Shown: in pieces, positions 8,361 to 16,816 of the stretch
Numbering within the stretch: position 1 is the first letter of the stretch
How the letters are laid out: the number at the start of each line of letters is the position of its first letter
Assembly: GCA_003504855.1 (NCBI GenBank)
Contig: DNZD01000102.1
Location: forward strand, 1 to 50,912
Length of the DNA: 50,912 nt
Source of the DNA: Cytophagales bacterium
GTDB lineage: Bacteria > Bacteroidota > Bacteroidia > Cytophagales > Cyclobacteriaceae
Direction: 5' to 3'
Notes under the pieces: model-generated
What the model was told of the DNA's origin: nothing
The model's input: the letters and a program-made list of their open reading frames with translations, nothing else
Database searches by the model: none
Program-made: the position numbers and the translations under genes

Positions 8361-9875
8361 TCAGGGGAGCTGGGCGATGATGTCGTCGACATAATCGCGG
8401 GAGTTGCTAAGTCGCGGAACCTTGTTCTGACCACCCAGTTTACCACGGCTCTTCATCCAATTATAAAAAGTGCCTTCAGGTACTGATCTGACTTTGGGTG
8501 CTACCAGTGCCATGTCGCGAAAGCGTTTGGCGTCATAATCAGAATTTATCTTTCTCAGGGTCTCATCCAGAATCTTAGTGAATTCCGCCATATCATCTGG
8601 CGCACGGTGAAATTCGATGAGCCATTCATGCCCCCCACGGGTCTTCTCATCCAGATAAATAGGGGCCGCCGTGAAGTTGTTGATAACGCTTCCTGTCATC
8701 TCACAGGCGCGGGTAATCGCTGCTTCAGCATTTTCAATGATTACCTCCTCACCAAAGGCATTGATGAAGTGTTTCGTTCGACCTGATATCCGAATTCGAT
8801 AGGGTGCCTTGCTGGTGAATTTGACTGTGTCTCCTATGTTATAGCGCCACAATCCTGAGTTGGTGGTGATCACCATGGCATAGTTCTTCCCCAGTTCTAC
8901 TTCACTGAGCGGAATGGCGGCAGGGGTCTCCTCCTCAGAGTCTTCGATGGGAACAAACTCATAGAAAATCCCATAGTCCAGCATCAGCAGCATGTCTTCC
9001 GATCCCGATTGGTCTTGTATCCCAAAAAAACCTTCGCTGGCGGTGTAGGTCTCCCAATAATTCATGCCCGCATTAGGGATGAGGCTCTTGAATAAGTTGC
9101 GGTACGGTGCAAATGATACGGCACCATGAAAGAAGACTTCCAGGTTGGGCCACACTTCCTGGATGGGCTTTTTCTCCATCTCCATGATGCGCTGCAGCAG
9201 CAGCACGGTCCATGTAGGTACGCCGGCCAGGTGTGTGACATCTTCTTTGGATGTATCACGGGCAAGCTTCTCAATCTTCTCTTCCCAATTGCTCATCAAG
9301 GCTACCTCCAGACTCGGTGTACGCAGCACCTGCGCCCAAATCGGAAGATTCTGCATAATCACAGCCGAAACATCACCATAAAAGGAAGTGGCGGATGGAT
9401 CCAGCTCATTCAATTGATGACTTCCACCGATCGCAAGTCCACGGCCAGAGAATATTTTCGTTTGCGGATAATTATTGACGTAGATGCAATAAAGATCCTT
9501 ACCTCCCTTGAAGTGACATTCCTCCAACGACTCCGATGAAACCGGAATAAACTTACTCCGCGCATTGGTTGTACCCGAAGATTTTGAAAACCATTTGATC
9601 TCCGTGGGCCAAAGTATATTCTGCTCGCCCTTCATCATGCGATCAACATACGGAAACAATCGCTCGTACGAATGAATGGGTACCTGACGGGCAAAGTCGT
9701 TGTAAGTTAGGATCTCGTCGAATCCATACTTTCGTCCGAATTCAGTCGGTCGGGCAGTCATCAAAAGCCGATGCAGCAACTCATCCTGAACATCGTGCGG
9801 ATACTTCATGAATAGCTCCATCTGATGGATCCTTTTCTTCATGACCCAGGTAAGAATGGAGTTAATGAGTTGCAT
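8361..9875 (-). CDS. GH3 auxin-responsive promoter family protein (acyl-adenylating enzyme superfamily)
   Basis: A 504-residue protein of the bacterial branch of the GH3 family. GH3 enzymes activate a carboxylic acid with ATP and transfer it to an amine; in plants this conjugates auxin or jasmonate to amino acids. The ATP-binding signature is visible as SKSSGTTNARSKF (about 98-108), with later adenylate-forming motifs YTASEGFFG, YNIGDTVKF and RTKHFINAFGEEVI, so the enzyme looks intact. Bacterial GH3 proteins are found widely in Bacteroidota but their substrates are unknown. It is transcribed alone. The convergent redoxin gene ends exactly where this one ends. Confidence 0.9.
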   Translation of the reverse strand: MQLINSILTWVMKKRIHQMELFMKYPHDVQDELLHRLLMTARPTEFGRKYGFDEILTYNDFARQVPIHSYERLFPYVDRMMKGEQNILWPTEIKWFSKSSGTTNARSKFIPVSSESLEECHFKGGKDLYCIYVNNYPQTKIFSGRGLAIGGSHQLNELDPSATSFYGDVSAVIMQNLPIWAQVLRTPSLEVALMSNWEEKIEKLARDTSKEDVTHLAGVPTWTVLLLQRIMEMEKKPIQEVWPNLEVFFHGAVSFAPYRNLFKSLIPNAGMNYWETYTASEGFFGIQDQSGSEDMLLMLDYGIFYEFVPIEDSEEETPAAIPLSEVELGKNYAMVITTNSGLWRYNIGDTVKFTSKAPYRIRISGRTKHFINAFGEEVIIENAEAAITRACEMTGSVINNFTAAPIYLDEKTRGGHEWLIEFHRAPDDMAEFTKILDETLRKINSDYDAKRFRDMALVAPKVRSVPEGTFYNWMKSRGKLGGQNKVPRLSNSRDYVDDIIAQLP

Positions 9876-9991
9876 AGTAGGTTGCCAAAAGTAAAGGCTC
9901 TGATCAATCCCTCAAAATGGTGCAGTGATTCAGCCGCATGAATCTTTGCTTAAATCGACAAATATTAGTCTATTATTTTAGTAGAGTTTAT

Positions 9992-9999
9992 TACCTTTG
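9992..9999 (+). promoter_or_regulatory. Candidate -7 promoter element (TACCTTTG)
   Basis: TACCTTTG ends three bases before the ATG at 10003 and matches TAnnTTTG. If used, transcription would begin at or very near the start codon. No clear -33 TTG is visible at normal spacing. Confidence 0.4.
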
Positions 10000-10002
10000 C
10001 TT

Positions 10003-10563
10003 ATGGACTTTCTCGTTAAACCCTGGCCCTGGTACGTAGCCGGGCCCATAATTGGCATTAGTGTTCCCTTGTTGCTTTTAATGGGAAACAAACGACTTGG
10101 CGTGTCCAGCACCTTACGGCACATCTGCGCAGCAACAATCCCGGGGAAAATTCCTCTTTTTCAATATCGCTGGAAAAATGAAATCTGGAGTCTCATCTTC
10201 ATTACTGGTATTGCCCTGGGTGGCTTCATTGGTGGATACCTGTTTACCAACCCCGAGCCAGTAAATATTTCATTAGAAACCCAACAACATTTGCAGTCGA
10301 TGGGTATCTCTGATTTTCATGGTTATCTCCCCGCTCATTTGTTTAATGCTGAAGGGCTGCTTACCCTGAAAGGACTGCTGTTGATGGTCGCTGGCGGATT
10401 TCTGGTGGGGTTTGGAACCAGGTATGCGCGGGGCTGCACATCGGGCCACGGCATTCTTGGATTGTCGGCCCTTCAATGGCCTTCACTTATCGCCACCGCC
10501 AGCTTTTTTCTGGGTGGAATTATTTTCAGTTATCTCGTATTGCCTTGGGTGCTATCGCTATGA
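10003..10563 (+). CDS. YeeE/YedE family transporter subunit (first half)
   Basis: A 186-residue membrane protein with several hydrophobic segments and the hallmark ARGCTSGHGI (Cys145). YeeE/YedE (TsuA) proteins import thiosulfate or related sulfur species, with conserved cysteines along the path; a further Cys is at 42 (RHICAAT). I start at the ATG at 10003; the upstream TTG at 9997 lies inside the -7-like box. The protein covers only half of a full-length YeeE and is followed, with a 4-nt ATGA overlap, by the second half. Confidence 0.85.
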   Translation: MDFLVKPWPWYVAGPIIGISVPLLLLMGNKRLGVSSTLRHICAATIPGKIPLFQYRWKNEIWSLIFITGIALGGFIGGYLFTNPEPVNISLETQQHLQSMGISDFHGYLPAHLFNAEGLLTLKGLLLMVAGGFLVGFGTRYARGCTSGHGILGLSALQWPSLIATASFFLGGIIFSYLVLPWVLSL

Positions 10564-10970
10564 GAAATCTTGGTTATCTGTTGGTGGGCGTGATGTTTGG
10601 TCTTGCGCTGACAAAAGGAGAAGCCATCTCCTGGTTTCGGATTCAGGAAATGTTTCGTTTCGAAAGTTTTCACATGTATGGCATTTTTATGACTGCGGTG
10701 CCAACCGGCGCCTTGTCCTTGTTTCTGATCCGTCGGTACGGCTTAAAATCCAGTAATGGTGATCCTATTACACATCCCGAAAAGACTTATCACCATGGTA
10801 TAATCATTGGTGGCATGTTGTTCGGCTTTGGGTGGGCGCTGACCGGTGCATGTCCGGGACCCATTTATGCGCAAATCGGCACTGGCAGCCTCGTCACGGG
10901 CGTAACGCTGTTGAGTGCGCTTGCGGGTACCTGGACGTATGGTAAGTTACAGGCTTACTTGCCTGACTGA
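10560..10970 (+). CDS. YeeE/YedE family transporter subunit (second half, DUF6691-like)
   Basis: A 136-residue membrane protein whose ATG at 10560 overlaps the TGA of the preceding gene, so translation is coupled. It contains GWALTGACPGPIYAQIG (Cys98), the second signature of YeeE/YedE transporters. With the upstream subunit it should form a complete two-part sulfur-compound permease. In many genomes this pair lies beside a persulfide dioxygenase or rhodanese; no such gene is present here. It overlaps the end of the convergent epimerase gene by 16 nt. Confidence 0.85.
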   Translation: MRNLGYLLVGVMFGLALTKGEAISWFRIQEMFRFESFHMYGIFMTAVPTGALSLFLIRRYGLKSSNGDPITHPEKTYHHGIIIGGMLFGFGWALTGACPGPIYAQIGTGSLVTGVTLLSALAGTWTYGKLQAYLPD

Positions 10971-11890
10971 TGCTGCAAAAAGCGAAGGGTTTCTTCTATT
11001 CCCTTGCGCACCGGGGTAGGTGACATCGAGAATTGCTTTTCAAACCGCGTGCTGTCGAATACATAGTCTTGTTCAAACTGATACATCATTTCAACAAATT
11101 CCCGCAGTACTGGTATGAACAATCCAAGCATTCTCACGCCCCATTTGGGCATGGCCTGAATTCTATATTTCTGATTCATGATTTCACAGGCCATCCGGAC
11201 ATAATCCACACCCGTGATCATCTCCTGGCTGGTAAGTGCGTGCCAGGTTTGGTTAAACGCAGAAGGAGTTGTTCCCAGGCGGGCGACACATTGCCCTGCA
11301 TCGGGAGTATAGGTGAAGGTGTGAATCTTCATTGGGTCACCAATCCACTGAGGCCCTTTACCTGCGATGAGTCGTTCGGAAACGGTAGCATGGGTGAGGC
11401 TTAGGGTTGCGCCGGGTCCATAGAAATCAGCTCCGCGCACAATCATGGCTGAAAGATTTTTTGCCTTTACCTCCTCCAGCAATTGCGTTGCAATTTTCGC
11501 GCGCACTTCCCCTTTCTTGCTGATGGGGTTATACGGTGTTTCCTCAGTCATCTTACCACTCACCAAACCGTAGGCATATACATTATCAAAGAACACCAGT
11601 TTTGCCTGGTGCTTCTTACAGGCATCGATGGTATGCTGCATTACCCGTGGCCAATCGCGCTGCCACAGGGCTGTTTCATACGGTAATCCGGCCAGCAGGT
11701 AGACCACTTCACTGCCTGCAACGGCCTTTTCGGTCTCTGCATAATTAAGCAAGTCGGCCGACACCAGTTCGTCAGTTTCATTGACCTTCCGGGGATTTCG
11801 ACTTACCTGTCTGATTTGCACTTGGTGGGCAGGAAGTGCTTTTGATACTTCGCGGCCAATGACTCCGTTAGCGCCGAGGATGGTGTGCAT
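10955..11890 (-). CDS. NAD(P)-dependent epimerase/dehydratase-like protein
   Basis: A 311-residue Rossmann-fold protein starting at the ATG at 11890 (MHTILGANGVIGREV), with the GxxGxxG dinucleotide motif at the very N-terminus. Further family marks are EVVYLLAGLPYE and FFDNVYAYGLVSG. It is of the extended SDR/NmrA-like type that acts on sugar nucleotides or other carbonyls; the substrate is not clear. A longer frame up to 11998 adds 36 residues of unlikely sequence before the fold, so I reject that start. A TATATTTG box (minus strand, 11926-11933) lies about 36 nt upstream. Confidence 0.75.
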   Translation of the reverse strand: MHTILGANGVIGREVSKALPAHQVQIRQVSRNPRKVNETDELVSADLLNYAETEKAVAGSEVVYLLAGLPYETALWQRDWPRVMQHTIDACKKHQAKLVFFDNVYAYGLVSGKMTEETPYNPISKKGEVRAKIATQLLEEVKAKNLSAMIVRGADFYGPGATLSLTHATVSERLIAGKGPQWIGDPMKIHTFTYTPDAGQCVARLGTTPSAFNQTWHALTSQEMITGVDYVRMACEIMNQKYRIQAMPKWGVRMLGLFIPVLREFVEMMYQFEQDYVFDSTRFEKQFSMSPTPVRKGIEETLRFLQHQSGK

Positions 11891-11925
11891 AAAAAATTGC
11901 TTATAGGTATTTGACGAAGACTCAT

Positions 11926-11933
11926 CAAATATA
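11926..11933 (-). promoter_or_regulatory. Candidate -7 promoter element for the epimerase gene
   Basis: On the minus strand this reads TATATTTG, a perfect TAnnTTTG match, placing a start site roughly 30 nt before the ATG at 11890. This also argues against the longer frame that begins upstream of it. Confidence 0.4.
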
Positions 11934-12011
11934 GTGCATCCGGGGGGCGGATTTCTGCGGAAGTTATCAGGCCTCAATTCTTTTTGGTTTCTTCGCACCT
12001 GATTATTTCAC

Positions 12012-13349
12012 ATGGACTTAAGGCTGGACACGGGTTATCGTCAAATACTTCGGATGGCACTGCCCATTTCGCTGGCGATGATCGTACCCCAGATTAACTT
12101 TATAACCAACAATATCTTTCTGAGTGGGTTGGGGGAGATGGAGTTGGCATCTGCCGGGATTACAGGTGTCTATTACCTGATTTTTGCAGTCATCGGCAAC
12201 GGGCTCAACAATGGGCTGCAATCACTTATTGCCCGCCGGGCGGGTCAAAACCTTCCCCAGCAGATTGGTTCACTGTTCTATCATGGGATCTGGGTAGCGT
12301 TGGCTTTTGCTGCCTCAGGGATATTAATCACCTACCTGCTGGCACCCGTCATCCTTCACGCTACCATTCACTCCCCGCAGGTGGCAGATACGGTTATTGA
12401 TTTTCTTTTAATCCGGATTTGGGGCTTGCCTTTTTTATATCTGTACGTGATGCGCAATGCGTTGTTGGTCGGTACCAACCAGACTCGACTGCTGGTATGG
12501 GGTACCCTGGCAGAAGCCCTGACCAACATCCTGCTGGATTATGCGCTGATCTACGGACACTTCGGACTTCCTGCGCTCGGGTTTGATGGAGCAGCGTATG
12601 CATCGATCATTGCAGAAGCCACGGGGTTATTGGTAATATATGCTGTTATTCACAAGAAGGGTATTCATAAAACATTTTCCTTCTACAACGAAACCACTGT
12701 GAATTGGACAACCTTCAGACTCATTCTGGTTCAATCGGCTCCGTTAATCGCACAGTTTGCCATCAGTATTATTACCTGGGAGTATTTTTATATCCTCGTT
12801 GAGCACCACGGTGCACGGGCCCTGGCCATTTCAAATACCATGCGAAACGTTTTTGGTTTCGCAGGCATTTTTTCGTGGGCCTTTGCCGCCACTACCAACA
12901 CCATGGTGAGTAATATTCTGGGCCAAGGCCGGGAAGATGAAGTGCTTCCTTTAATTAGGCGCATTGTGCGGCTGAGTGTGGGTTGCTCGATTATCATTAT
13001 GCTGCTGCTCAATCTCTTCCCTACCGTTTTTTTGTCATTCTATGGCCAAGGGCCAGAGTTTGTTGAAGAAGCAATTCCGGTGATGCAGGTAGTTACCTCC
13101 GCCTTATTAATGATGTCCTTTGGTGTGGTTTGGCTCAATGCTGTTACCGGAACCGGAAACACAACGATCAACCTGTTGATTGAACTCGTTACGATTATCC
13201 TATACATCATTTATGTATACGTGGTGTTGGAATACTACTTCCTTCCCATCACCTGGGGTTGGGGCAGCGAATGGGTATACTGGCTCAGTATGTTTTCGAT
13301 GGCATTTCTTTATATGCGATCCGGTCGCTGGAAAGGAAAAGTGATTTAG
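12012..13349 (+). CDS. MATE family efflux transporter
   Basis: A 445-residue polytopic membrane protein with about 12 hydrophobic helices. The N-terminal ILRMALPISLAMIVPQINFI and the SAGITGVYYLIFAVIGNGLNNG segments are typical of the MATE/MOP superfamily, which exports cationic drugs or metabolites using Na+ or H+ gradients. Length is normal for the family. The substrate cannot be read from sequence. It has no partner genes; its TAG stop touches the stop of the convergent thioesterase. Confidence 0.85.
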   Translation: MDLRLDTGYRQILRMALPISLAMIVPQINFITNNIFLSGLGEMELASAGITGVYYLIFAVIGNGLNNGLQSLIARRAGQNLPQQIGSLFYHGIWVALAFAASGILITYLLAPVILHATIHSPQVADTVIDFLLIRIWGLPFLYLYVMRNALLVGTNQTRLLVWGTLAEALTNILLDYALIYGHFGLPALGFDGAAYASIIAEATGLLVIYAVIHKKGIHKTFSFYNETTVNWTTFRLILVQSAPLIAQFAISIITWEYFYILVEHHGARALAISNTMRNVFGFAGIFSWAFAATTNTMVSNILGQGREDEVLPLIRRIVRLSVGCSIIIMLLLNLFPTVFLSFYGQGPEFVEEAIPVMQVVTSALLMMSFGVVWLNAVTGTGNTTINLLIELVTIILYIIYVYVVLEYYFLPITWGWGSEWVYWLSMFSMAFLYMRSGRWKGKVI

Positions 13350-13811
13350 TCAGGCAGGCTTCTTGATAGCCTTGGCCAGCACGCCATTCGCGAATGCGCA
13401 GACCTCTCCTTTTTCATTCATCACATGCACCTGACCATACACCCGATTACCGATCACCTGAGTTTCCTTTGCCTCAAGACGTACGGATGTTGCGACCAGA
13501 GGCTTTACAAAATGGATAGACAGGTGCTGGGTAGCTGTCGGACCTTCATGATAGTAGTTTACTCCAAGGAGACCGATGGCGAGATCTACAAGCATGGATA
13601 TAATCCCGCCATTGACGGCTGTTGTTCCTAGTCCACCCAGGTGAAGAGGTAATACTTCCGGTATCAGCACAGCGGGCGAGTTCAGATCCGACAGATCAAC
13701 TTGTGCAGCCACCGACTTCATTTGAGGGGAATCATTAAATAGCCGCTGAAGGTCTTTGACTTTTCCTTCCTTGGGCCAATTCAAAACCTGGTGAAGCTTA
13801 CTTAAATCCAT
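13350..13811 (-). CDS. PaaI-type hotdog-fold thioesterase
   Basis: A 153-residue protein from the ATG at 13811 (MDLSKLHQVLNW); an ATG at 13817 adds two residues and further upstream frames are unlikely. The central GTTAVNGGIISMLVDLAIGL is the hotdog 4HBT/PaaI helix region, and TATQHLSIHFVKPL is the following strand. Family members hydrolyse acyl-CoA thioesters in the cytoplasm. The exact acyl group is unknown. The gene stands alone and ends exactly at the stop codon of the convergent MATE gene. Confidence 0.8.
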   Translation of the reverse strand: MDLSKLHQVLNWPKEGKVKDLQRLFNDSPQMKSVAAQVDLSDLNSPAVLIPEVLPLHLGGLGTTAVNGGIISMLVDLAIGLLGVNYYHEGPTATQHLSIHFVKPLVATSVRLEAKETQVIGNRVYGQVHVMNEKGEVCAFANGVLAKAIKKPA

Positions 13812-14013
13812 GGGCATACTGGTTATCGTGCTTATTCTAAGGCGATTTGTGCCTAAAGGTAGCCGGCGAGCCTTGTTTCTCAATCAATTCTTATGAACGT
13901 CCCTTTATCATCCAATAGTTTCTGGTATGGTTCTCACCACATATTGCTAAATTTGAACTGGTTTTTTCGATTCTACTCCTTTCAAACGAATTACCAGCCA
14001 TCCCTGAAACATT

Positions 14014-14670
14014 ATGTCCATTAAGAACCGATTTACTGCGCAGGACCTTGATCGGATCAAGGCCGCCGTGAAACAAGCCGAAGAAAAGATTTCCGGTGAA
14101 ATTGTACCCGTCTTTGTTGAGCGCAGCGATGCCTATGTCATCGCCAATTACATAGGTGCGTTAATCATGGCTGCGTTGGTTTTTGTCGTGATTATCATCC
14201 TGGACCGATATGCGCCCACAGAACTTGCTGTATATGACCCCATATTCATTTTTGTGTTCGTCTGTGCAGGAGGTTTGCTTGGAGTAATACTCGCCAGTGT
14301 GTTTTCCCCGTTCAAAAGATTACTACTCGGGCAGTCGCATCTGGATGCCGCTACCCGACGCCGCGCTGAAAATGCATTCCTCGAAGAAGAGGTCTTTAAT
14401 ACCCGACATCGCACCGGAATCATGATTTTTATTTCCTTTTTTGAACGGGAAGTCATTGTCATGGCCGACCGGGGGATCAGTAAAGTAGTTGATCAAAAGG
14501 AATGGGACGCACTCGTTCGCAACATTATTGACAACGTGCGCAAAGACAAGGTTACCGATGGAATCGTATCAGCGATTTTACGCTGTGGTGAAATCCTGCT
14601 TGAAAAAGGTTTTCTCATCACCCCCGACGACATTAATGAACTGCGCGACGATCTCCGTATGGAAGATTAA
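14014..14670 (+). CDS. TPM-domain membrane protein
   Basis: A 218-residue protein. An N-terminal TPM-like start (FTAQDLDRIKAAVKQAEEKI, then SGEIVPVFVERSDAY) is followed by two transmembrane helices (about residues 43-65 and 75-97) and a second TPM half with FFEREVIVMADRGISKVV. TPM proteins are thylakoid PSII repair phosphatases in plants and poorly understood membrane proteins in bacteria. It is 18 nt upstream of a second TPM gene and likely co-transcribed. A TAAATTTG box at 13948-13955 is a possible promoter. lemA, which often precedes such pairs, is not here. Confidence 0.8.
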   Translation: MSIKNRFTAQDLDRIKAAVKQAEEKISGEIVPVFVERSDAYVIANYIGALIMAALVFVVIIILDRYAPTELAVYDPIFIFVFVCAGGLLGVILASVFSPFKRLLLGQSHLDAATRRRAENAFLEEEVFNTRHRTGIMIFISFFEREVIVMADRGISKVVDQKEWDALVRNIIDNVRKDKVTDGIVSAILRCGEILLEKGFLITPDDINELRDDLRMED

Positions 14671-14688
14671 CGCACATCCAGCCTCAAC

Positions 14689-15420
14689 ATGAAACAACGG
14701 ATACTATTTTTTCTCTTGCTGCTCGCGGTATTTCCGCTGGTCGCTCATGCACAAAAGGAAGTTCCTGAATTGTGGGGACATCGGCTTCATGATGAAGCAG
14801 GGGTACTCTCACCAACTACCGTAGACATGCTGGAGCGCAAGCTCAAGGTGTTTGAAGACTCCACGTCTAATCAAATGGCCATTCTTATCGTTAACACACT
14901 GGATGGCGAGAACATTGAACAGTTCGGGATACGGGTCGCCGACAAATGGAAATTGGGTACCAAAGACCGGGACAACGGGATCCTACTTTTATTTGCAATA
15001 AATGATCGCAAGGCCCGCATCGAAGTTGGGCAGGGCCTCGAAGGTCCATTGCCTGACATCCTTTGCAACCAGATCATCCGCAATGAGGTTGCTCCAAACT
15101 TCAGACGAAACGACTATGATGCCGGCGTAACCGCTGCTGTGGATGCCATTGCTGCAGCCATCAAAGGTGAATACAAATCCGAGGTACGGCCAGGCAGAAC
15201 ACGCGGTAGCGGTAGAAGTGCTGGAATTATTGTTATTCTGATTCTTATTGTTCTGTTCCGCTTGTTTGCCAACCGCGGTGGTCGCAGCGGAGGATGGTCA
15301 TCCGGTGGTGGATGGTATTACGGTGGCGGCGGAGGTAGCTGGGGTGGCGGTGGCGGTGGAGGAGGATTCTCCGGCGGTGGCGGAAGTTTCGGCGGTGGTG
15401 GCAGCAGCGGAAGCTGGTAG
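14689..15420 (+). CDS. YgcG-like TPM-domain protein with glycine-rich tail
   Basis: A 243-residue exported protein with signal peptide (MKQRILFFLLLLAVFPLVAHAQ), a TPM domain (LHDEAGVLSPTTVDMLERKL; SNQMAILIVNTLDG; DNGILLLFAINDRKARIEVG), a single transmembrane helix (AGIIVILILIVLFRLFA), and a C-terminal tail made almost only of Gly, Ser, Trp and Tyr. The layout matches the bacterial YgcG/TPM family, with the domain in the periplasm and the tail in the cytoplasm. Function is unknown; a membrane quality-control or phosphatase role is only inferred from the plant relative. Confidence 0.85.
   Translation: MKQRILFFLLLLAVFPLVAHAQKEVPELWGHRLHDEAGVLSPTTVDMLERKLKVFEDSTSNQMAILIVNTLDGENIEQFGIRVADKWKLGTKDRDNGILLLFAINDRKARIEVGQGLEGPLPDILCNQIIRNEVAPNFRRNDYDAGVTAAVDAIAAAIKGEYKSEVRPGRTRGSGRSAGIIVILILIVLFRLFANRGGRSGGWSSGGGWYYGGGGGSWGGGGGGGGFSGGGGSFGGGGSSGSW
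15274..15417 (+). repeat. Glycine-codon low-complexity tract
   Basis: About 48 codons dominated by GGN, encoding runs of Gly with Ser, Trp and Tyr at the end of the TPM protein. The high-G repeat produces a spurious overlapping reading frame in another frame. Confidence 0.85.
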
Positions 15421-15461
15421 TCAAATTCTTCCCATTCCTTCTATTCCTGTCAATGAAGGCT

Positions 15462-15469
15462 TACTTTTG
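15462..15469 (+). promoter_or_regulatory. Candidate -7 promoter element upstream of glyA
   Basis: TACTTTTG matches TAnnTTTG and lies 20 nt before the ATG at 15490. A standard -33 TTG is not evident. Confidence 0.35.
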
Positions 15470-15489
15470 CGGGTATTCATAACGAGCAT

Positions 15490-16770
15490 ATGGCCATGAA
15501 AAAAGATAAAGTTGTTTTCGATCTCATCGAGAAGGAAAAATATCGTCAACAAAGCGGCATTGAATTAATTGCCTCCGAGAACTTTGTCTCCGAGCAAGTC
15601 ATGAAGGCACAAGGCACCGTGCTCACCAACAAATACGCCGAAGGCCTCCCCGGCAAGCGTTACTATGGTGGTTGCGAAGTTGTGGATGAAATTGAACAAC
15701 TGGCCATCGACCGTGTAAAAGTACTTTTTGGCGCATCCTGGGCTAACGTACAGCCGCATTCAGGCGCCCAGGCAAATGCCGCGGTCATGCTGGCCTGCCT
15801 CAAACCCGGTGACAAGATTCTGGGCTTTGATTTATCTCATGGAGGCCATCTCACCCATGGATCGCCGGTAAACTTTAGCGGTAAACTGTACCAGCCCAGC
15901 TTCTATGGCGTGGAGCAGGAAACTGGTTTAATTAATTTTGACAAGGTTATTGAAACGGCTCAACGCGAAAAGCCCAAAATGATCATATGCGGCGCCTCCG
16001 CCTACAGCCGTGATTGGGATTACAAAAAACTTCGTCAGGCCGCTGATGCGGTGGGTGCCTTGTTGATGGCCGACATTTCGCACCCATCGGGTCTGATTGC
16101 ACGTGGATTGCTGAATGATCCCATGGAGCATTGTCATATTGTGACCACCACTACGCACAAAACTTTGCGCGGGCCAAGAGGTGGATTGATCATGATCGGC
16201 AAAAATTTTGACAACCCCTGGGGACTCAAGACCCCTAAGGGTGAACTTAGAAAGATCTCGTCCATATTGGATTCTGGCGTCTTTCCCGGTACGCAAGGTG
16301 GACCCCTGGAGCATGTGATCGCCGCCAAGGCTGTTGCCTTTCAGGAAGCACTTTCCGATGAATACATGAGCTATGTGGTACAAGTTGCCAAGAATGCCAA
16401 GGTCATGGCTGCTGAATTTACCCGCCGGGGGTACAAGATCATTTCAGGGGGAACAGACAATCACCTGATGTTGATCGATCTGAGATCAAAAAACCTCACC
16501 GGCAAGCTGGCCGAAGAAACCCTGATCAAAGCTGACATCACGATCAATAAAAATATGGTGCCTTTTGATACCCAGTCGCCCATGGTAACGTCTGGTATGC
16601 GTATTGGTACACCCGCGATCACATCACGTGGGTTCAAAGAAAAAGAAATACTAAAAGTAGTTGATTTAATTGACGAGGCCCTGAAAAAGCCTTCCGATGA
16701 AAAACACCTGAAGGCAGTGAAGCGGAAAGTCAATACAATGATGAAGCGATTCCCGCTGTACGGCCGATAG
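15490..16770 (+). CDS. glyA: Serine hydroxymethyltransferase
   Basis: A 426-residue PLP enzyme that converts serine and tetrahydrofolate to glycine and 5,10-methylene-tetrahydrofolate. The Schiff-base lysine is Lys224 in [14 protein letters not shown], and other signatures are [24 protein letters not shown], and [12 protein letters not shown]. The length is slightly above the 415-420 residues of most homologues because of normal surface loops. Start codons at 15490 and 15496 are both possible. It is the first of a same-strand series with tatC and rpiB, 46 nt before tatC. Confidence 0.97.
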   Translation: MAMKKDKVVFDLIEKEKYRQQSGIELIASENFVSEQVMKAQGTVLTNKYAEGLPGKRYYGGCEVVDEIEQLAIDRVKVLFGASWANVQPHSGAQANAAVMLACLKPGDKILGFDLSHGGHLTHGSPVNFSGKLYQPSFYGVEQETGLINFDKVIETAQREKPKMIICGASAYSRDWDYKKLRQAADAVGALLMADISHPSGLIARGLLNDPMEHCHIVTTTTHKTLRGPRGGLIMIGKNFDNPWGLKTPKGELRKISSILDSGVFPGTQGGPLEHVIAAKAVAFQEALSDEYMSYVVQVAKNAKVMAAEFTRRGYKIISGGTDNHLMLIDLRSKNLTGKLAEETLIKADITINKNMVPFDTQSPMVTSGMRIGTPAITSRGFKEKEILKVVDLIDEALKKPSDEKHLKAVKRKVNTMMKRFPLYGR

Positions 16771-16816
16771 TCTATTTTTTATACACCGGCCATTAAGCCA
16801 AGAAGAGGAGTAAACT

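Noticed and set aside
8356..8365. Perfect palindrome CCTGATCAGG at the GH3/redoxin junction as an operator
   Set aside because: Two facing stop codons TGA/TCA are palindromic by construction and only two flanking bases on each side add to it.
15248..15499. An Ala/Val-rich frame overlapping the glycine-rich tail of the TPM protein
   Set aside because: It arises from repeated GGN codons read out of frame; the sense frame has signal peptide, domain and helix.
15928..16383. A 151-residue antisense frame in glyA
   Set aside because: glyA is intact on the other strand and the antisense frame has no start signal or domain.
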